Below, piece after piece: positions 1 to 5,555 of a stretch of DNA of 6,469 nucleotides. Source of the DNA: Bacillota bacterium (GTDB lineage Bacteria; Bacillota; Sulfobacillia; JAJZYS01; JAJYTV01); NCBI GenBank assembly GCA_021792885.1, contig JAJYTV010000109.1:1-6469 (forward strand), in the 5' to 3' direction. The notes under the pieces are model-generated. The model was not told where the DNA came from. It saw only the letters and a program-made list of their open reading frames with translations, and did no database searches. Position 1 is the stretch's first letter. Each line of letters starts with the position of its first letter. Position numbers and translations under genes: made by a program.

Positions 1-152
1 CGCGGTCTTTCGGTTCTGGCGCAATCAGTCGGCGTGGTGCAGGATCCCGGGGCTGCGCGCAAAGCGGGTTCCGCCTGTTGCCGGGGGCTTCCCTGTTCGG
101 GGCACGGTGGGTGCTGCCGGGGTGTAAGAAGGCGTCGTCTCGCCAGCGGTGC

Positions 153-179
153 TCGCGCCTCGAAGCATGCGCGGCGCGA
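153..179 (-). terminator. GC-rich hairpin just after the lyase gene (weak terminator candidate)
   Basis: Seven-base arms TCGCGCC (153-159) and GGCGCGA (173-179) are perfectly complementary around a 13-base loop. The hairpin begins 6 bases past the stop codon of the last gene of the minus-strand operon. No T-run follows on the minus strand, so it is not a canonical Rho-independent terminator. It may protect the mRNA 3' end or be chance in GC-rich DNA. I see no credible gene in bases 1-185. Confidence 0.25.
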
Positions 180-185
180 CGGGTC

Positions 186-1079
186 CTACCGCTCTCCCCG
201 GGTTCTCCCCGCCTCGGCGAACCGGGATGAGAGGTCGAGGTACTCTTGCAGCCCTGCGATGGCTTGCCTCTCGTCCCACCCCAGCATCCGCGGCAGCCAG
301 GCGTCTGAGGTGCCCGTCTGCCGCAGATCGCGCAGCGCCTCGCGCATCGCGTACCCTGCCACCCGCAGGGCGGTGTTCGCGAAGAGCACCGCGGCGAACC
401 CCATCTCCTGCAGTTCATCGACGGTGCAGAGCGGCGTCTTCCCGCCTTCCACCATGTTGGCCAGCACGGGAGCGCCGACGGCGCGGGCGATCCTCGCAAG
501 GTCGTCCCTGGACCTCGGCGCCTCGATGAACACCATGTCCGCGCCGGCGTCGGCATACGCCTGGGCGCGCTCGATGGCCGCATCGATGCCGTGGACGGCC
601 AGCGCATCCGTCCGCGCGACGAGGACGAGTTCCGGGTCGCGGCGGGCAGCGTGGACCGCGGCGATCTTCTCGAGCATCTCGCCCGTCTCGATCACCGCCT
701 TGTCGTCGAAGTGCCCGCAGCGCTTCGGCGTCACCTGGTCTTCCAGCTGGATCCCCGCAGCGCCCGCCTGCTCGAAGAGCTGCACGCTGCGGTACACGTT
801 GAGCGCGTTGCCGAACCCCGTGTCCATGTCTGCGAGCACCGGGATGTCCACCTTCCGGCAGATCGCCTCCACGGACGCCACGACTTCGGTCAGGGACAGG
901 AGACCGAGGTCCGGCAGGCCGAACGTCATGTTCGCAACGCCCGCTCCGGTCACGTAGACCGCGTCGAACCCGGCCTGTTCGATCATCGCGGCGATGTACG
1001 CGTTCGGGGCTCCGGGGAGCACCAGGGTCTTCGGCGCCCGGATCAGGGCTTTCAGCTTCGCTGCCTTGGACTCGCTCAT
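186..1079 (-). CDS. PrpB-like isocitrate lyase/PEP mutase superfamily C-C lyase
   Basis: 297-aa TIM-barrel enzyme, close to the usual length of methylisocitrate lyase PrpB. The ATG start is supported by GGAGGGAG (1086-1093), 6 bases upstream. Visible motifs are the substrate loop VTGAGVAN (43-50), metal-binding DMDTGFG (D84, D86), LEDQ with E113, the lyase signature KRCGH (119-123, catalytic Cys121 and His123), ARTDA (155-159), IEA with E186 and NMVEGGKTP (208-216). The KRCGH cysteine favours a true C-C lyase over PEP mutase or a hydrolase. Resemblance is strongest to 2-methylisocitrate lyase, but NMVEGGKTP differs from the PrpB sequence I recall (NITEFGATP), and no prpC or prpD lies nearby. 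The substrate may therefore be another 2-hydroxy-acid, such as a 2,3-dimethylmalate- or alkylmalate-type compound (inference). It is last in a three-gene operon, 17 bases after the amidohydrolase stop. Probably cytoplasmic and Mg-dependent. Confidence 0.9.
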   Translation of the reverse strand: MSESKAAKLKALIRAPKTLVLPGAPNAYIAAMIEQAGFDAVYVTGAGVANMTFGLPDLGLLSLTEVVASVEAICRKVDIPVLADMDTGFGNALNVYRSVQLFEQAGAAGIQLEDQVTPKRCGHFDDKAVIETGEMLEKIAAVHAARRDPELVLVARTDALAVHGIDAAIERAQAYADAGADMVFIEAPRSRDDLARIARAVGAPVLANMVEGGKTPLCTVDELQEMGFAAVLFANTALRVAGYAMREALRDLRQTGTSDAWLPRMLGWDERQAIAGLQEYLDLSSRFAEAGRTRGER

Positions 1080-1096
1080 GGCCAGCTCCCTCCGCT

Positions 1097-2464
1097 CTAT
1101 ACCTGCGTGAAGGCCGACCGTGCGAGGAACCGGCCATGGCCCGCTCTTCCCACGAGCTCGCCCTCGCGCATCACGAGCTCCCCGCGCACGTACGTGGCGA
1201 CGGGCCAGCCCTTCACTTTCCATCCATCGTAGATCGAGTAGTCCGAGAAGGACTGGAGCTCCCCGGCGGTGATCGTGTGCTCCCGCTCCGGGTCCACGAC
1301 GACGACGTCCGCATCCGCCCCCGGCTGCAGTGACCCCTTCTGCGGGTAGAGCCCGAAGACGCGCGCCGCGTTGGTCGACGTGATCTGCACGAGGCGCTCC
1401 CATGGGAGCGACCGCTTGTGGACCCCCTCGCTCACCAGGACCGGCAGGATCGTCGCGATCCCGGGATACCCGGCGGACGCCTGCCAGATCGTTCCCTGCT
1501 TTTTCTCGAGGCGCCGCGGCACGTGGTCGGAACCGATCGTGTCGATGGTGCCGTCCAGGATCGCGCCCCAGAGGGCTTCGTTGTCGGCCGCGGTCCGCAG
1601 CGGAGGGTTCACCTTGCCGATCACGCCGAGTTCCGAGTCCATCGTGTGGGTGAGGTACTGGGGGCACGTTTCAAGGAAAGCCCGCTCGGTGATCGCCTGC
1701 TGCCGCTTGTACGCCTCGAGGCCGAGGCCCGAGGACAGGTGGACGATGTACACGGCGCCCCCGGTCGCCCGCGACAGGGCCATCGTCATCTCGATGGCGA
1801 TCGCCTCCGCGACGGCGGGCCGCGCCTCGGTGTAGGCGGCGAGGTCGACGCGCTGCGTCGCCTTGATCTCCTCCTGCACGCGCCAGATGATCTCGATGTT
1901 CTCCGGATGCACCGCGAGGACGGTGTGCGGGAAACGGCCGAGCGTCTCCAGGATGGCGTAGAAGTGACCGTCGTCGGTTCCCTGCTCGATGCCGAGGTAG
2001 CGCCCCTCGGCCCCCTTGATGTGCATCATGTGCTTGAAGGAGGTGACCCCGAACTCCGTCACGTAGCGCGGGATCGCCTGGACCTGCTCCGCCGTGAGCA
2101 GGACGAAGTGGTAGCCGAAGTCGACGTACGCCTCCCGCTCTCCCTGCTGGCGCTCGTGCTCGAAGATCTCCTCGTACGGCCTCGTCGTCTGGAGCATGTG
2201 CATGACCGTCGTAACGCCGCCCATGGCCGCGGTGGCGGTTTCGCGGTACTGCTCCTCGGCTGGCGGTCCGAGGTTCAGGTGCACGTGGGGGTCGATGAGC
2301 CCAGGCAGAACGTAGCAGCCCCGTGCATCCGCGACCTCCCGCGCCTCGGCGCCATGCCGCCTTGGCAGGATGGCGGCGACCTTCCCGTCGGTCACCGCCA
2401 GATCCCCGTGCCGAACACCGCTCTCTGTCACAACCGTCCCGCCGCTGATGATGAGGTCGTACAC
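1097..2464 (-). CDS. Dihydropyrimidinase/hydantoinase-family cyclic amidohydrolase
   Basis: 455-aa metal-dependent amidohydrolase, typical for dihydropyrimidinase, hydantoinase and allantoinase enzymes that hydrolyse cyclic amide bonds. The GTG start lies 5 bases after the stop of the preceding gene, behind a G-rich AAGGGGG sequence; no better start keeps the family N-terminus (YDLIISGGTVV). Family residues are all present: metal ligands H60 and H62 (DPHVH), K144 in TSFK (expected to be the carboxylated bridging lysine), H186 (VHPEN), H242 (VHLSS), D313 (GSDH), and the KVNPPLR segment (284-290). The C-terminal LQPGADADVVVVDPE (379-393) is the usual second beta-sandwich part. The segment after the lysine, HMMHIKG, differs from the common VFMAY-like sequence, so substrate choice may differ from classic D-hydantoinase. 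It sits between an isochorismatase-fold amidase and a C-C lyase, suggesting the ring-opening step of a catabolic route. The exact substrate is unknown. Confidence 0.9.
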   Translation of the reverse strand: MYDLIISGGTVVTESGVRHGDLAVTDGKVAAILPRRHGAEAREVADARGCYVLPGLIDPHVHLNLGPPAEEQYRETATAAMGGVTTVMHMLQTTRPYEEIFEHERQQGEREAYVDFGYHFVLLTAEQVQAIPRYVTEFGVTSFKHMMHIKGAEGRYLGIEQGTDDGHFYAILETLGRFPHTVLAVHPENIEIIWRVQEEIKATQRVDLAAYTEARPAVAEAIAIEMTMALSRATGGAVYIVHLSSGLGLEAYKRQQAITERAFLETCPQYLTHTMDSELGVIGKVNPPLRTAADNEALWGAILDGTIDTIGSDHVPRRLEKKQGTIWQASAGYPGIATILPVLVSEGVHKRSLPWERLVQITSTNAARVFGLYPQKGSLQPGADADVVVVDPEREHTITAGELQSFSDYSIYDGWKVKGWPVATYVRGELVMREGELVGRAGHGRFLARSAFTQV

Positions 2465-2469
2465 CGTCC

Positions 2470-3168
2470 TCAGGCCCCCTTCCCCGGGTCTGCGAGTCCG
2501 GAGAGGTACGCGATGGCCCGCTCCAGGGAGACGACGTCGGCGTACTTGCTCTGGATGTCGAAGAGGTTCACGGCGTGGCTCACGAGGCCGCGGTCGTATA
2601 CACACTCCTCGACCACCGCGACGTGGAAGTTGTACGCGAACGCGTCCATCGCGGTCGCCCGCACGCACCCGCTGGTGGTGCACCCGCAGATCAGCAGCGT
2701 GTCGACATCCTGGTCGATGAGGTAGCTCACCATCGGCGTGCCGAAGAACGCGCTCGGGTGCTTCTTCGGTATGAGGGTGTCGCCGGCGTGGGGCGCCACT
2801 TCCTCGACGAAGTCGTAGCCGCGGTCGGACACGGTCATCAGGCTCGGGATCTTCGTGCCCGTCCTCCCGGCATCGTAACTCTCCTTGTGCGAGACGTACG
2901 GGTAGAAGACGGGAACCGCCTTCGCCCGGGCCACGGCAAGGAGCTTCTGGATCGCGTCGACGGCGTCCCAGCCGGCCTCGCCGCAGGCGGTCTTGAACTC
3001 CTCCATCGCCTGCAGGATCGGGGCACGGACCGTTCCCACCGTGCGGTACTGCACGTCGATGATGACGATGCCGGGACGTTTGCCGAAGCCGCTCGTCCGG
3101 CCGAACCCGGCTTTCTCGTATACTTCCTTGTCGCGATCGGAGATCAGCCCATCCCAGACTCTGCCCAA
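2470..3168 (-). CDS. Isochorismatase-family cysteine amidohydrolase (N-carbamoylsarcosine amidase-like)
   Basis: 232 aa from a TTG start chosen because GGAGGGGGAG (3174-3183) lies 5 bases upstream. An in-frame ATG at 3243 would add 25 residues that do not look like the family and would place the ribosome site inside the gene. The catalytic triad is visible: D38 (IIDVQ), K135 (KKHPSAFFGT) and C168 (CTTSGCVRATA). The N-terminal VYEKAGFG...GFGKRPGIVIID resembles the N-carbamoylsarcosine amidase branch. That branch hydrolyses N-carbamoyl or amide bonds through a cysteine thioester; related enzymes handle ureidomalonate, biuret or maleamate. It is first in the operon, 5 bases before the hydantoinase-like gene, so it could deamidate or decarbamoylate the ring-opened product (inference). 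A true isochorismatase role is unlikely, since no siderophore genes are seen. Confidence 0.88.
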   Translation of the reverse strand: MGRVWDGLISDRDKEVYEKAGFGRTSGFGKRPGIVIIDVQYRTVGTVRAPILQAMEEFKTACGEAGWDAVDAIQKLLAVARAKAVPVFYPYVSHKESYDAGRTGTKIPSLMTVSDRGYDFVEEVAPHAGDTLIPKKHPSAFFGTPMVSYLIDQDVDTLLICGCTTSGCVRATAMDAFAYNFHVAVVEECVYDRGLVSHAVNLFDIQSKYADVVSLERAIAYLSGLADPGKGA

Positions 3169-3399
3169 AGGATCTCCCCCTCCGTATACGCGACGTCCAG
3201 CGTGACTCCCCCATGCCGCACTGCGGCCGATGGCCATGACCATCGCCCTCTGGGCCTGCCCAGACCGGCCATCCGACTCGGACCAACCGCCAGTTCGCTG
3301 GCCCCCGAAACCCTTCCGCTGCGACGCATCACACCCACTTCACAACGGTCGATGGTGTCCTCTGCCCTCCTCGAGTCCCATTCCGCAGTTCTCTGCGTG

Positions 3400-3409
3400 T
3401 TGTATACAA
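3400..3409. promoter_or_regulatory. GntR-like operator palindrome TTGTATACAA
   Basis: Perfect 10-bp palindrome. It resembles sites bound by FadR/FCD-type GntR regulators, which often control catabolic operons (family knowledge). It lies about 230 bases upstream of the operon's first start codon. No regulator gene is in the window, so the regulator would have to be encoded elsewhere. The GTATAC core recurs in CGTATACG at 3183-3190, overlapping the ribosome site of the first operon gene, and inside coding sequence near 3118. Confidence 0.4.
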
Positions 3410-3442
3410 TCCTGCGCACGCAAAGCAGCGCCCGCCTCCCGC

Positions 3443-3457
3443 CTGTATCCCATACAG
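3443..3457. promoter_or_regulatory. Inverted repeat CTGTAT-N3-ATACAG
   Basis: Perfect 6-bp arms around CCC, centred about 45 bases from the TTGTATACAA palindrome and sharing its GTAT/ATAC half-site. It could be a second site for the same regulator. It also overlaps the upstream edge of the VapC relic, so it may instead be an old TA operator. Chance occurrence is possible for 6-bp arms. Confidence 0.3.
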
Positions 3458-3458
3458 C

Positions 3459-3650
3459 GGTGTAAATAGGGCGCACCGATGCCATCTCGGGGCGTTGGGA
3501 CAATTGTCCGCCTTCTCCCAACAAGCCAGCGACCCATTGCCTTTCCTCGACCTGCTTCTGGCCGAAACCGCAGAGCACGGACTTCGTCTCGTGACCCGAA
3601 ATGGCTAGATTTCAAGCGGTCAGCTGGATTGTTTGCTTGTTCTGGTGGGC
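3459..3650 (+). pseudogene. VapC (PIN-domain) toxin C-terminal relic, frameshifted
   Basis: In the frame with codons starting at 3492, 3495 and so on, the translation contains GQLSAFSQQASDPLPFLD, then LLLAETAEHGLRLVTRN, then a TAG stop (3606-3608). This matches the C-terminal PIN pattern of VapC toxins: acidic residue in (V/F)xDxLLAxTAxxHGLxLVTRN (here D at 3549-3551), followed by DF and a short tail. After one frame change near 3603 the reading continues as RFQAVSWIVCLFWW, which resembles the usual DFxxVxGlxxLNPW ending. The N-terminal half with the first catalytic Asp is not recognisable upstream, and no antitoxin fragment is evident. I read it as a decayed toxin gene left by an earlier TA module. 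This rests on remembered family patterns, not an alignment. Confidence 0.55.
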
Positions 3651-3750
3651 CGCAAGAATCTGCCACTTTGCGCATAGCCGATCATCCTGGTCGGGTCGGT
3701 TGCCCTTGCCGACGACTCTCTGGTCGGTCAAGAGACTGAGCCTTGGTAAG

Positions 3751-3787
3751 ACACGTGTGGTATGATTGCTATGGTTGGATCACATAC
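3751..3787 (+). promoter_or_regulatory. vapBC promoter (extended -10) with operator-like symmetry
   Basis: TGG (3758-3760) followed by TATGAT (3761-3766) forms an extended -10 element, placing the transcript start near 3773, about 30 bases before the vapB GTG. No good -35 is seen, as is usual with extended -10 promoters. The 8-bp palindrome ACACGTGT (3751-3758) abuts the -10. GTATG (3760-3764) and CATAC (3783-3787) form a looser inverted repeat around the start. VapB-type antitoxins usually repress their own promoter at such symmetric sites. Confidence 0.5.
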
Positions 3788-3804
3788 TGCGGAGGTGAAG
3801 TTCA

Positions 3805-4119
3805 GTGTCCGGGATGCGAGGTGTCGCAGTGAGGCGAGGCAGGATCCCCGATGAGTCGTTTGAGGGGAAGCTCTCCGCTCGAGGGCAGGTGGTGATCCCG
3901 CAGCCCTTGAGGGAGTGGGCCGAGTTGCGCGAAGGGACGCTGTTGACCTTCACGCCGCAGCCGGACGGGTCGATTCTCATCCGCAGGCGCGCTCCTGAGA
4001 GCAGACGCTTTAGCAAATTGCGCGGAGCGTGGCAGGACGACGCAGCCACTGTTCGGGAGCGGCTCAAGGAAGTACGGCATCCCTCCCTCGAGACGCTGTC
4101 GCCTGAAGGCAACGAGTAG
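3805..4119 (+). CDS. vapB: AbrB/MazE-type antitoxin VapB
   Basis: 104-aa antitoxin. GTG is chosen as the start because GGAGGTGA (3791-3798) lies 6 bases upstream. The SpoVT/AbrB swapped-hairpin DNA-binding domain is at about residues 19-62: FEGKLSARGQVVIPQPLREWAELREGT is the classic pattern, and the arginine-rich ILIRRR closes it. Residues 65-104 (ESRRFSKLRGAWQDD...) form the polar, probably flexible tail that in this family wraps and inhibits the partner toxin. It ends 3 bases before vapC, so the two are co-transcribed and probably translationally coupled. It is expected to neutralise VapC and repress the shared promoter just upstream. Confidence 0.88.
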   Translation: MSGMRGVAVRRGRIPDESFEGKLSARGQVVIPQPLREWAELREGTLLTFTPQPDGSILIRRRAPESRRFSKLRGAWQDDAATVRERLKEVRHPSLETLSPEGNE

Positions 4120-4122
4120 ATC

Positions 4123-4647
4123 GTGGCAACGTCCGTCGACACCAATGTCCTAAGCTACCTACTGCTCAACGAAGATCCCGACTTGGCCGACGCCGCAGAG
4201 CACGCCCTTCAACGCGCGGCGCAGGAGGGCGCGGTCGTGGTAAGTGGCCCGGTCCTGGCCGAACTGCTCGCGGTTGGCAAGTGGGAAGAGCCGGAACTCA
4301 CTACGAGGTTGATCGAAGTCGGAATTGAGATAGACGACCGCTGGGATCGGACGGTTTGGACGTATGCAGCGGCGGCGTTCAACCGATATTTGAGCATCAG
4401 GCGACCGGCGGAATACGAATGCCCACAATGTGGCACCCGACAGAGGTTTCGGTGCAGCTCCTGTCATGCAGAACTCGGAAAACCCAAGCATGTTCTGTCT
4501 GACTTTTTGATCGGCGGTCACGCCTTACGATACGAGTGCACACTGCTCACGAATGACGTCGGCCCCTACCGCAGCTTCTTCCCTGACCTCCGTGTAATAC
4601 CCTTGCTCCCTAAAGCAGAAGAGCCCGAGCCCGAGCCAGACCGTTAG
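4123..4647 (+). CDS. vapC: VapC PIN-domain ribonuclease toxin with zinc-ribbon-like insert
   Basis: 174-aa toxin, longer than the usual 125-140 aa. It starts at GTG 3 bases after vapB with only a weak own ribosome site (GAAGG), implying coupling. The PIN acidic residues are visible: D6 (VDTNVL), E47 (LAELLA), D127 (LSDFLIGGHAL) and D145 (LLTNDVGPY), the expected Mg-binding set of an RNase that cuts tRNA or rRNA. Between E47 and D127, residues 100-114 read CPQCGTRQRFRCSSC, two CxxC pairs (C100, C103, C111, C114) that would bind zinc. The tail (EEPEPEPDR) is an acidic Glu-Pro repeat. The core is intact, so the toxin is probably active and held in check by the upstream AbrB-type antitoxin. The insert could help target recognition or structural stability (inference). 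Confidence 0.87.
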   Translation: MATSVDTNVLSYLLLNEDPDLADAAEHALQRAAQEGAVVVSGPVLAELLAVGKWEEPELTTRLIEVGIEIDDRWDRTVWTYAAAAFNRYLSIRRPAEYECPQCGTRQRFRCSSCHAELGKPKHVLSDFLIGGHALRYECTLLTNDVGPYRSFFPDLRVIPLLPKAEEPEPEPDR

Positions 4648-4704
4648 ACTCGGTCTACTCGTCGCGGAATACAACCGACCCCGTGATCTCCTGTCAAGGG
4701 GTCG
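4638..4704. repeat. Inverted repeats at and after the vapC stop
   Basis: AGACCG (4638-4643) and CGGTCT (4651-4656) flank a 7-base loop containing the vapC stop codon. CGACCCC (4676-4682) and GGGGTCG (4698-4704) form a 7-bp stem with a 15-base loop. Neither is followed by a T-run, so intrinsic termination is doubtful. They may limit read-through or belong to the regulatory cluster of the next promoter. The 8-mer CTCCTGTC also occurs twice here, 17 bases apart (4688-4695 and 4705-4712). Confidence 0.4.
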
Positions 4705-4725
4705 CTCCTGTCTTGGGCCTTGACA
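4692..4725. promoter_or_regulatory. Operator-like inverted repeat TGTCAAGG-N18-CCTTGACA
   Basis: Two perfect 8-bp inverted arms (4692-4699 and 4718-4725) separated by 18 bases. The right arm contains the entire -35 hexamer of the promoter that follows, so a protein bound here would compete with RNA polymerase. Arm length and position make chance less likely. The spacing suits a dimer or dimer-of-dimers repressor, possibly the DUF433 or XRE protein encoded downstream (inference). Confidence 0.45.
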
Positions 4726-4747
4726 AACATATCACGGGTGATATCTT
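4720..4747 (+). promoter_or_regulatory. Sigma70-type promoter of the DUF433/DUF5615 module
   Basis: A perfect -35 TTGACA (4720-4725), a 16-base spacer and a -10-like TATCTT (4742-4747) predict transcription starting near 4754. The spacer and the first -10 bases are occupied by the perfect 7-2-7 inverted repeat ATATCAC-GG-GTGATAT (4729-4744). That is an ideal location for a repressor operator. The resulting 5' leader would be about 130 bases. Confidence 0.6.
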
Positions 4748-4748
4748 T

Positions 4749-4886
4749 GCCCCATCCAGAGCCATGGAGCACCCGCCGATCAACCGCGGGAAGCTGCCAG
4801 ACCGTACCCCTAGGCACCAGCCCTGTCGGGTCTGGCGCCACAGGGACGTCAATTCGCGTAACTGACTGGCAAAGGAGGGTCGGACT
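4749..4886 (+). other. Structured 5' leader of the DUF433 gene
   Basis: Two inverted repeats interleave: GCCAGACC (4796-4803) with GGTCTGGC (4829-4836), and CCCTGT (4821-4826) with ACAGGG (4840-4845). Because the arms alternate, the RNA could form one hairpin or the other, or a pseudoknot. A 33-codon frame starting ATG at 4764 and stopping at 4865 crosses both but has no convincing ribosome site and no recognisable product. I match it to no known riboswitch. Confidence 0.3.
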
Positions 4887-5108
4887 ATGGACGACCGGAT
4901 CTCAGTCGATCCCAGTGTGTGCAGCGGCAAGCCTTACATCACTGGAACCCGCATCATGGTGCGCAACATCCTTGGGATGATCGCAGGCGGCTACACCGTA
5001 GAACGTATACTAGAAGAATACCCAAAGCTCACGCGAGATGATGTGGCAGCAGCACTGGAGTACGCTAGCCACGTTGTTGACGAAGACAGGGTCATAGCCC
5101 GTGGCTGA
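4887..5108 (+). CDS. DUF433-family antitoxin (VapB45-like)
   Basis: 73-aa winged-helix-like protein. The ATG is preceded by AAAGGAGGG (GGAGGG at 4874-4879) with 7-base spacing. The DUF433 pattern runs almost end to end: ISVDPSVCSGKPYITGTRIMV (5-25), NILGMIAGGYTVERILEEYPKLTRDDVAAALEYA (27-60). Proteins of this family are small DNA-binding partners of DUF5615 PIN-like toxins, as in the VapB45/VapC45 type of TA pair (family knowledge). The GTG start of the toxin overlaps its last 8 bases, so translation is coupled. It probably neutralises the toxin and may bind one of the inverted repeats around the promoter at 4720-4747 (inference). Confidence 0.85.
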   Translation: MDDRISVDPSVCSGKPYITGTRIMVRNILGMIAGGYTVERILEEYPKLTRDDVAAALEYASHVVDEDRVIARG

Positions 5109-5487
5109 CCCACTCTCCATTCTGCTTGATGCCAACGTCCCGTACAGTGTTCTAGCTTGGCTCACCGAGTTTCGGTCTGCCTGGCGGACCACACACGCTG
5201 CCGATGTCGGTCTCGCTGCCGCATCGGACGGAACGGTGTTCGCCTGGGCGCAGGAACACGGCTGCGTCATCGTCACATTCGACGAGGACTTCGCCGACAG
5301 GCGCTCCTTTCCAGTGGAAACCCACTTCGGAATCATTAGGCTGCGGGTCTGGCCAACTACTGCCGAGGAGACCATAGCGGCCTTGCGACGGCTATTCGAT
5401 CAGGTCACGGAAGACGAGCTACGAGGTGCACTGGTGATCGTAGACAGGTCACGCATCCGCGTACGTTCTCGCTTAGCAGATACCTAA
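5101..5487 (+). CDS. DUF5615 PIN-like (Mut7-C-type) toxin
   Basis: 128-aa protein starting at GTG inside the end of the DUF433 gene. The start is fixed by that overlap and by the conserved N-terminal strand SILLDANVP. Visible motifs are LLDANVP with D10 and N12, HAADVGL (32-38), the block VIVTFDEDFADRR (56-68) with D61, D63 and D66, and FGIIRLRVWPTT (76-87). This is the standard DUF5615 layout: a compact PIN-fold nuclease with acidic residues at the first strand and after the central strand. It is expected to act as an RNase toxin restrained by the DUF433 partner. Length and motifs look complete, with no frameshift. Confidence 0.85.
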   Translation: MADPLSILLDANVPYSVLAWLTEFRSAWRTTHAADVGLAAASDGTVFAWAQEHGCVIVTFDEDFADRRSFPVETHFGIIRLRVWPTTAEETIAALRRLFDQVTEDELRGALVIVDRSRIRVRSRLADT

Positions 5488-5555
5488 GTTCTACCGAGGA
5501 CCCAGTCGTTCAACTCACGCTTATGTGCACCTTCGCCGGGTGGTGGCATAGTCAG

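Larger units (their letters stand above)
3184..3780. other. Intergenic region between the catabolic operon and vapB
   Basis: This stretch of about 600 bases has no convincing intact gene. The longer open frames on either strand give low-complexity, arginine- or proline-rich translations without family motifs. It holds the upstream region of the minus-strand operon, two symmetric operator-like sites (3400-3409 and 3443-3457), a VapC-like relic (about 3459-3650) and the vapB promoter region at its right end. I found no well-spaced sigma70 promoter for the minus-strand operon. Confidence 0.6.

Noticed and set aside
25..279. Minus-strand frame after the lyase gene as a fourth operon gene
   Set aside because: The Pro/Thr/Arg-rich translation overlaps the lyase C-terminus, with no ribosome site or family resemblance.
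34..957. Long plus-strand open frame opposite the lyase gene
   Set aside because: The translation is Ser/Ala/Arg-rich without motifs, whereas the minus strand encodes a clear PrpB-like enzyme. It is an antisense shadow typical of GC-rich DNA.
1418..2725. 435-codon plus-strand open frame opposite the amidohydrolase
   Set aside because: The composition (Arg, Asp, Val and His repeats) mirrors the codon structure of the opposite strand, and no family is recognisable.
3144..3578. 144-codon minus-strand frame upstream of and overlapping the isochorismatase-family gene
   Set aside because: No motif is recognisable. It covers the probable VapC relic and the regulatory palindromes, and its end overlaps the true gene start out of frame.
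4641..4886. Integron-type attC recombination site (GTTAGAC at the vapC stop, palindromic spacer, TA cassettes in one orientation)
   Set aside because: One GTTRRRY-like match is present, but no partner RYYYAAC site at a suitable distance was found and the other spacers lack attC cores. The palindromes fit a promoter region better.
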